64,000 bases of DNA, taken from assembly GCA_902492455.1 (NCBI GenBank), contig CABULH010000012.1, positions 60,042-124,041 on the forward strand, in the 5' to 3' direction. A program made the position numbers and the translations under genes. Source of the stretch: an uncultured Oscillospiraceae bacterium (GTDB taxonomy: Bacteria; Bacillota; Clostridia; Oscillospirales; Acutalibacteraceae). This document shows, in pieces, positions 60,056 through 64,000 of the stretch. Within the stretch, counting starts at the first letter, position 1; each line of letters starts with the position of its first letter. The notes under the pieces are model-generated. The model saw only the letters and a program-made list of their open reading frames with translations. It had not been told where the DNA came from and ran no database searches.

Positions 60056-61024
60056 TTACTTACGCTGTGCTGTTTTTCTGTATTCTAACGGCAATAATCC
60101 CGTACTTTTACGGAACAGTTCCGCAAACCGGCTTGAAGTAGAATATCCTACTGTCTGAGCAACTTGTCCTACCGTCAGCTCTGTATATGCCAGCAGATAC
60201 TCTGCCTGGCTCATTCGCCGCTGCTGGATGTACTCGGTGATCGTGCAATCGTAGTATTTCTTGAAACAGGTTTTCAGCTTTGTGGTTCCCATACAAGCGA
60301 TCTGCGTCAATCGTTCCAGTGGAATATCCGAGGCATAATGATCGCTCAAATAAGAGGCAACCGTCTGAATGCTCTCTATATCCTGCTGTGAGAGTTTGTG
60401 AGCCGGTTTATCGGGGTGTTTCTTTTGGTATTCAACGACCATTGAAATGGCTTCTGCTACTTTGCCTTCGTAAAAAAGTTTTGCAGCAATTCCTTCCCCG
60501 CGATAGTCTTTGATCTCTGTGAGTAGCCGAGACATTTCTGGGAAATCGGAAGTCTGGTCGATCTTCCGAAAGGCATCCACAGGATTGATCTGTGCTTCTG
60601 GATACAGCTTTTTCAGATAATCCTCATAATAAGCTGGCGTGATTTCAATCCCAATCGAACGGATCGGAATATTCTTGTGGATCAATGCTTTATAGGGCGC
60701 ATAACCCCCAATAAAGGTTTTGATACAACCAGCAGATAGTCTGCGGTATGGAGACAGCTCTTCACCTGAAATTGAGTCATAGCGCGTGATACTCAAACAT
60801 TCCGGCAAAGAAAATTCCAGCATGAAATCCTCATGGAATGAAAAGTTGTGTATCTTAATATCATAAAGATCTTTCTGTCCGTAAGTCCAGTAAGTACCTT
60901 CACCGACTTCAGGAGAAAGTTTCCAACAGACACCTAATGATCCATACTGCTGATTGTCTGGGTCACGAACGAAACCGTGTTCAGTCAGCAGAGGTGTGTA
61001 AAACTGGTCAATAATTTCAGACAT
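60056..61024 (-). CDS. AraC-family transcription regulator
   Basis: The 322-residue protein has an N-terminal sensor region without a clear family (about 1-215) and a C-terminal AraC double helix-turn-helix (about 222-318; LTQIACMGTTKLKTCFKKYYDCTITEYIQQRRMSQAEYLL and VGQVAQTVGYSTSSRFAELFRKSTGLLPLEYR). ATG 61024 follows AAGGAGGTGG; a longer frame upstream has no ribosome site. It is divergent from the ECF transporter genes, which it probably controls. Confidence 0.88.
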   Translation of the reverse strand: MSEIIDQFYTPLLTEHGFVRDPDNQQYGSLGVCWKLSPEVGEGTYWTYGQKDLYDIKIHNFSFHEDFMLEFSLPECLSITRYDSISGEELSPYRRLSAGCIKTFIGGYAPYKALIHKNIPIRSIGIEITPAYYEDYLKKLYPEAQINPVDAFRKIDQTSDFPEMSRLLTEIKDYRGEGIAAKLFYEGKVAEAISMVVEYQKKHPDKPAHKLSQQDIESIQTVASYLSDHYASDIPLERLTQIACMGTTKLKTCFKKYYDCTITEYIQQRRMSQAEYLLAYTELTVGQVAQTVGYSTSSRFAELFRKSTGLLPLEYRKTAQRK

Positions 61025-61137
61025 GAAAATAGACCACCTCCTTTTTGCAACGATTGGACGAACTTTTGAAAGGAACGGACGAACATCGTCGGAACCTATT
61101 GCATGTCGTTCGCTACAAGCGTATTGTATTAAGTGAT

Positions 61138-61155
61138 GGTTAGCCAAACCTAACC
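61138..61155. promoter_or_regulatory. GGTTAG-CCAAAC-CTAACC palindrome, DtxR-box-like
   Basis: A perfect six-base inverted repeat lies in the AraC/ECF intergenic region. It resembles the DtxR/IdeR iron box (TTAGGTTAG and its complement), although bases at the centre differ. It may bind an iron or manganese regulator, or the AraC protein. Confidence 0.5.
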
Positions 61156-61211
61156 GAATAATATCACAAAACACTTGTCAAGTCAAGGCAACGAAAGGTA
61201 GGAGAATCAAG

Positions 61212-61814
61212 ATGAGTAATTCTATGAAAAAAGGTCTTACGGTAAAAGACCTGGTAACAACAGGTATCTTCACGGCGCTGGTATTCGTTTTCGTTTTAGT
61301 AGGCGGTATGTTTTTTGCCCCCAATCCGGTGCTTACATTCTTTATGCCGGCCGGGAGCGGTCTGCTTGCGGGGCCGGTTTTTCTGCTGATGATCGCAAAG
61401 GTTCAAAAGAGGTGGAGCCTTTCCATTATGGGCGTTGTCATTTGTATCATCTGGTTCGTTACGGGTATGCACTGGGCCTTTGCGCTGGGCTATCTGATTA
61501 TGGCGGTAGTCGCCGATTTTATTGCCGGTGCGGGACAGTATAAGAGCAAGAAGCTCAACAGTCTTGCATATATCCTGTTCTCCCTGGGCGGCACTGGGTC
61601 GTACATCGTTTTCTTTGCTGACCCCAATGGATGGGCGCAGACCATGCTGGGTAACGGAACCGAACAGAGCTACATTGACACCATGCAGGCAACCGCCAAC
61701 ACAGGCATCCTGATTGCCATGTTTGCAGCCGCTATCATTACATCGGCAATCAGTGCCTTTGTAGGCTGCAAAATGCTGAAAAAGCAGTTTGAAAAGGCGG
61801 GTATCACGGCATGA
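61212..61814 (+). CDS. ECF transporter S component (MptD/trep_strep type)
   Basis: The 200-residue integral membrane substrate-binding subunit has about five hydrophobic helices and opens KKGLTVKDLVTTGIFTALVFVFVLVGG, typical of the trep_strep/MptD family (substrate unknown). It overlaps the next gene by four bases. AGGAG precedes ATG 61212. With the T and A components downstream it makes a complete importer. A link to metal or siderophore uptake would fit the DtxR-like palindrome but is only inference. Confidence 0.85.
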   Translation: MSNSMKKGLTVKDLVTTGIFTALVFVFVLVGGMFFAPNPVLTFFMPAGSGLLAGPVFLLMIAKVQKRWSLSIMGVVICIIWFVTGMHWAFALGYLIMAVVADFIAGAGQYKSKKLNSLAYILFSLGGTGSYIVFFADPNGWAQTMLGNGTEQSYIDTMQATANTGILIAMFAAAIITSAISAFVGCKMLKKQFEKAGITA

Positions 61815-62536
61815 GCGGTGAGCGCCGGAAGAAAGGGCTTTGGCTTGACCCACGGGCCAAGCTCTTTCTTATCCTGATCTGTGTTTTAGCGTCCATGTTC
61901 GCCCCTTCTCTCGCATACCAGTTTGCGCTTGTTGTGCTGATTGCAATATTGGGAACATTCTTCGGAAAATGGAAATATGTCATCAAGGCAGTGTGCTTCT
62001 ATGCTGTAATCTGCGTTCTGACGGTCTGGATCATGGCTGAAATGACAGGAACACTGCGGACTATGTTTATCGCCTTTTTAGGTCTGTTTCATAAAGTCTA
62101 TGCCTGCGGGATGTTGGCAGGAATTGTACTGTCAACAACAAAGGTGAATGAGTTTCTGTCCGCGATGAACCGAGTCCATGCGCCGAAGAAATTAGTGATC
62201 CCGTTGGCGGTCATGCTGCGTTATATTCCGACCATCCAGGAGGATTGGCGATATATCAAGGACGCTATGCGGATGAGAGATGTTTCCCCTTCTTTGGGGG
62301 GCTTTCTGTCCCATCCGGGAATGACGGTAGAGTGTATCTATGTGCCGTTGATGATGACGGCCTCGAAAGCGGCAGATGAACTTTCCATCGCCTCTGTCAC
62401 CCGTGGAATAGAAAATCCTAATCCGCGCACCTGCCTTGTTCAGATAAAGTGCGGAATTGCAGATTGGATGATTATGGCGGTTGCCGTTGCTTTTCTGATT
62501 TTTGAATTGTGTGTGCGGGGAGGTGTCATCGGTTGA
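61811..62536 (+). CDS. ecfT: ECF transporter T component
   Basis: The 241-residue CbiQ/EcfT-type scaffold has several membrane helices and the coupling motifs AMRMRD (about 153-158) and TRGIENP (about 195-201), which contact the ATPases. ATG 61811 overlaps the S component stop by four bases, and its stop overlaps the ATPase start by two. The order S-T-A is unusual only in using one fused ATPase. Confidence 0.9.
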   Translation: MSGERRKKGLWLDPRAKLFLILICVLASMFAPSLAYQFALVVLIAILGTFFGKWKYVIKAVCFYAVICVLTVWIMAEMTGTLRTMFIAFLGLFHKVYACGMLAGIVLSTTKVNEFLSAMNRVHAPKKLVIPLAVMLRYIPTIQEDWRYIKDAMRMRDVSPSLGGFLSHPGMTVECIYVPLMMTASKAADELSIASVTRGIENPNPRTCLVQIKCGIADWMIMAVAVAFLIFELCVRGGVIG

Positions 62537-64000
62537 TTGAACTTGAAAATGTATCCTTTTCTTATGATGGGCAGGAGCATGATGGCCTGCATGACATCAA
62601 TCTGAAAATTGCAGATGGAGAATGTGTCCTGTTCTGTGGGCGCAGCGGGTGTGGCAAAACAACGATTACACGCCTGGTCAATGGATTGATCCCGCAGTTT
62701 TATCAGGGGGAACTTCATGGCCGTGTGCTGGTAGACGGTCAGGAAATCAGTAATCTTCCCATGTACCAAATTGCCGCAAAGGTTGGTTCGGTTTTTCAAA
62801 ATCCACGGACACAATTTTTCAATGTGGACACCGACAGCGAGATCGCCTTCGGTATTGAGAATGAGGCCCGCCCTCCCCAGGAATTGGCTGAGAGGGTAAA
62901 ACAGACAACAGAGGATCTTCATATCCAGAAGCTGCGGAGCAGGAACATTTTTGAATTGTCCGGCGGCGAAAAGCAGAAAATCGCTTTTGCTTCTGTCTAC
63001 GCTATGAACCCGAAAATTTATCTGCTGGACGAGCCATCTTCTAACCTGGACATGACTTCCATTCAGGAATTAAAGGAACACCTGCGGCTGATAAAAAGTC
63101 AGGGCAAAACGATTTTAATTGCGGAACACCGTCTGTACTACCTGATGGAACTTGCAGACCGCATTGTTTATCTGGAAAAAGGGCAAATCAGAAAAATTTA
63201 TACGCCGGAGGAATTTCGCAAGCTGCCAGAAGCCGAGCGTGAACACATGGGGCTGCGGGCAGTAGATTTGACAGAGGTACTTCCTCCACAGAAGTGCCTG
63301 CCTGTTTCAGCACCCATACTTGAACTTCAAGATGTAACACTCCGCTACAAAAAGCGGACGATTTTACATCATATCGCCCTCTCCGCCGCGAAGGGAGAAG
63401 TTATCGGCGTAGTTGGCCATAACGGAGCAGGCAAAACGACCTTTTCCCGCGCCTTGTGCGGGCTGCATAAGGATTGCGATGGACAATTCTTGTGGGATGG
63501 CAAACCGATGGACCGAAAGGCAAGGCTGAAGAAGTCTTACATGGTCATGCAGGATGTGAACTACGAATTATTTGCTGACAGTGTTGAGGCAGAATGCTCC
63601 TTTGGTATTCGCAATCCCGATCAGAAATTAGTGACGGAAACACTGGAAGAATTGGGGATTGCTGCTTACCGGGAACGACACCCGAACACCCTGTCAGGCG
63701 GTCAAAAACAGCGGGTAGCTGTGGCAGTCAGTATGATCTGCGGGAAAAATCTTCTGGTATTTGATGAACCGACCAGCGGCCTGGATTTTGACAGTATGGC
63801 ACAGGTGGCAGGGCTGATCCGGCGATTGTCTGATATGGGAAAGGTTATTTTCATCGTTACCCATGATTTTGAGTTTGTCTGCCGAACCTGCTCCCGCGTC
63901 CTGCATTTTGACGAGGGCGAAATGCCCGATGATGTACCTGTTGTGATGGATGCCCTCCCGAAATTGAGAGAGCTGTTCTCTGTTTCAGATGGAAAGGAGA
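62533..64000 (+). CDS. ECF transporter ATPase, two fused ABC domains, 3' end cut by window
   Basis: The first 489 codons of an ABC protein with two complete nucleotide-binding domains are present. Domain 1 has Walker A GRSGCGKTT, signature ELSGGEKQKIAFA and Walker B IYLLDEPSSNLD. Domain 2 has Walker A GHNGAGKTT, signature TLSGGQKQRVAVA and Walker B LLVFDEPTSGLD. The start is TTG 62533 inside the ecfT stop, with GGGAGGTG upstream. It runs past the window. In most ECF systems EcfA1 and EcfA2 are separate; here they are one chain. Confidence 0.92.
   Translation, partial: MIELENVSFSYDGQEHDGLHDINLKIADGECVLFCGRSGCGKTTITRLVNGLIPQFYQGELHGRVLVDGQEISNLPMYQIAAKVGSVFQNPRTQFFNVDTDSEIAFGIENEARPPQELAERVKQTTEDLHIQKLRSRNIFELSGGEKQKIAFASVYAMNPKIYLLDEPSSNLDMTSIQELKEHLRLIKSQGKTILIAEHRLYYLMELADRIVYLEKGQIRKIYTPEEFRKLPEAEREHMGLRAVDLTEVLPPQKCLPVSAPILELQDVTLRYKKRTILHHIALSAAKGEVIGVVGHNGAGKTTFSRALCGLHKDCDGQFLWDGKPMDRKARLKKSYMVMQDVNYELFADSVEAECSFGIRNPDQKLVTETLEELGIAAYRERHPNTLSGGQKQRVAVAVSMICGKNLLVFDEPTSGLDFDSMAQVAGLIRRLSDMGKVIFIVTHDFEFVCRTCSRVLHFDEGEMPDDVPVVMDALPKLRELFSVSDGKE

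Larger units (their letters stand above)
33230..64000. mobile_element. Integrative and conjugative element, left part (CTn/CD1108-CD1112 type)
   Basis: From the spoVAC break onward base composition drops and the genes are those of a Gram-positive conjugative element: VirB2-like, VirB6/TrbL, NlpC/P60, PrgI, VirB4, VirD4, several element-specific DUF proteins, an S1 protein, a large PPKTG surface protein and element regulators. This set resembles the Clostridioides difficile CTn elements. No relaxase or recombinase is seen, so the element runs past base 64000. The left edge is inferred from loss of SpoVAC homology. Whether the AraC/ECF genes after 60 kb are cargo or host DNA is not proven. Confidence 0.82.

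Overview
The window reads as the chromosome of an anaerobic, endospore-forming Clostridia member, most likely Oscillospirales (Ruminococcaceae/Oscillospiraceae-like), carrying an integrated conjugative element. Supporting evidence: a G+C-rich backbone in the first 33 kb, a cysteine T-box, a type III glutamine synthetase, a ferredoxin-type split glutamate synthase, DapL-type diaminopimelate synthesis, and a spoVAC gene. This is inference from gene content; no species is assigned.

Region 1 (1-10.5 kb) is housekeeping: the pgsA 3' part, a T-box controlled cysE-cysS pair, a PfkB sugar kinase, then smc, a short GIIGGADGPT-motif membrane protein, two related small membrane proteins, ftsY and rdgB. 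Region 2 (10.5-28.8 kb) is a nitrogen-assimilation block. On the minus strand are an AmtB-PII fusion and glnN. Divergently on the plus strand are a five-gene split glutamate synthase, glnA, an ANTAR-domain regulator, carA, a carB-dapF fusion and dapL. Ammonium is taken up, fixed into glutamine, moved to glutamate, and spent on carbamoyl phosphate and diaminopimelate. The leaders of amt, glnN and the glt operon each contain a hairpin with a hexaloop AA(A/G)GGC (A at loop position 1, G at position 4) overlapping the 5' arm of an intrinsic terminator. This is the hallmark of ANTAR antitermination, and the ANTAR protein is encoded inside the same block. I regard this small RNA-based nitrogen regulon as the best find in the window.

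Region 3 (28.9-33.2 kb) has a lipoprotein with InlB-type and Big_2 domains, a FAD/Rieske oxidoreductase, and a spoVAC gene that loses homology abruptly after about 110 codons. Region 4 (about 33.2 kb to the window end) is a lower-G+C integrative conjugative element of the Clostridioides difficile CTn/CD1108-CD1112 type, apparently inserted in spoVAC. It holds regulators, a VirB2-like protein, a VirB6/TrbL-like channel with a repeat-bearing tail, an NlpC/P60-3D hydrolase, PrgI, VirB4, accessory proteins and VirD4. It also holds an S1-domain protein, a CAP-domain lipoprotein, a 1741-residue SpaA-repeat surface protein with a PPKTG sorting motif, a signal peptidase, sigma-like factors, and two XRE regulator cassettes that share an operator. 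Two structured non-coding segments with terminators lie in it (56.2-56.45 and 59.74-59.94 kb). The last 4 kb holds an AraC regulator divergent from an ECF transporter (S, T and double ATPase) with a DtxR-box-like palindrome between them, probably cargo. The relaxase, recombinase and right end of the element lie outside the window.
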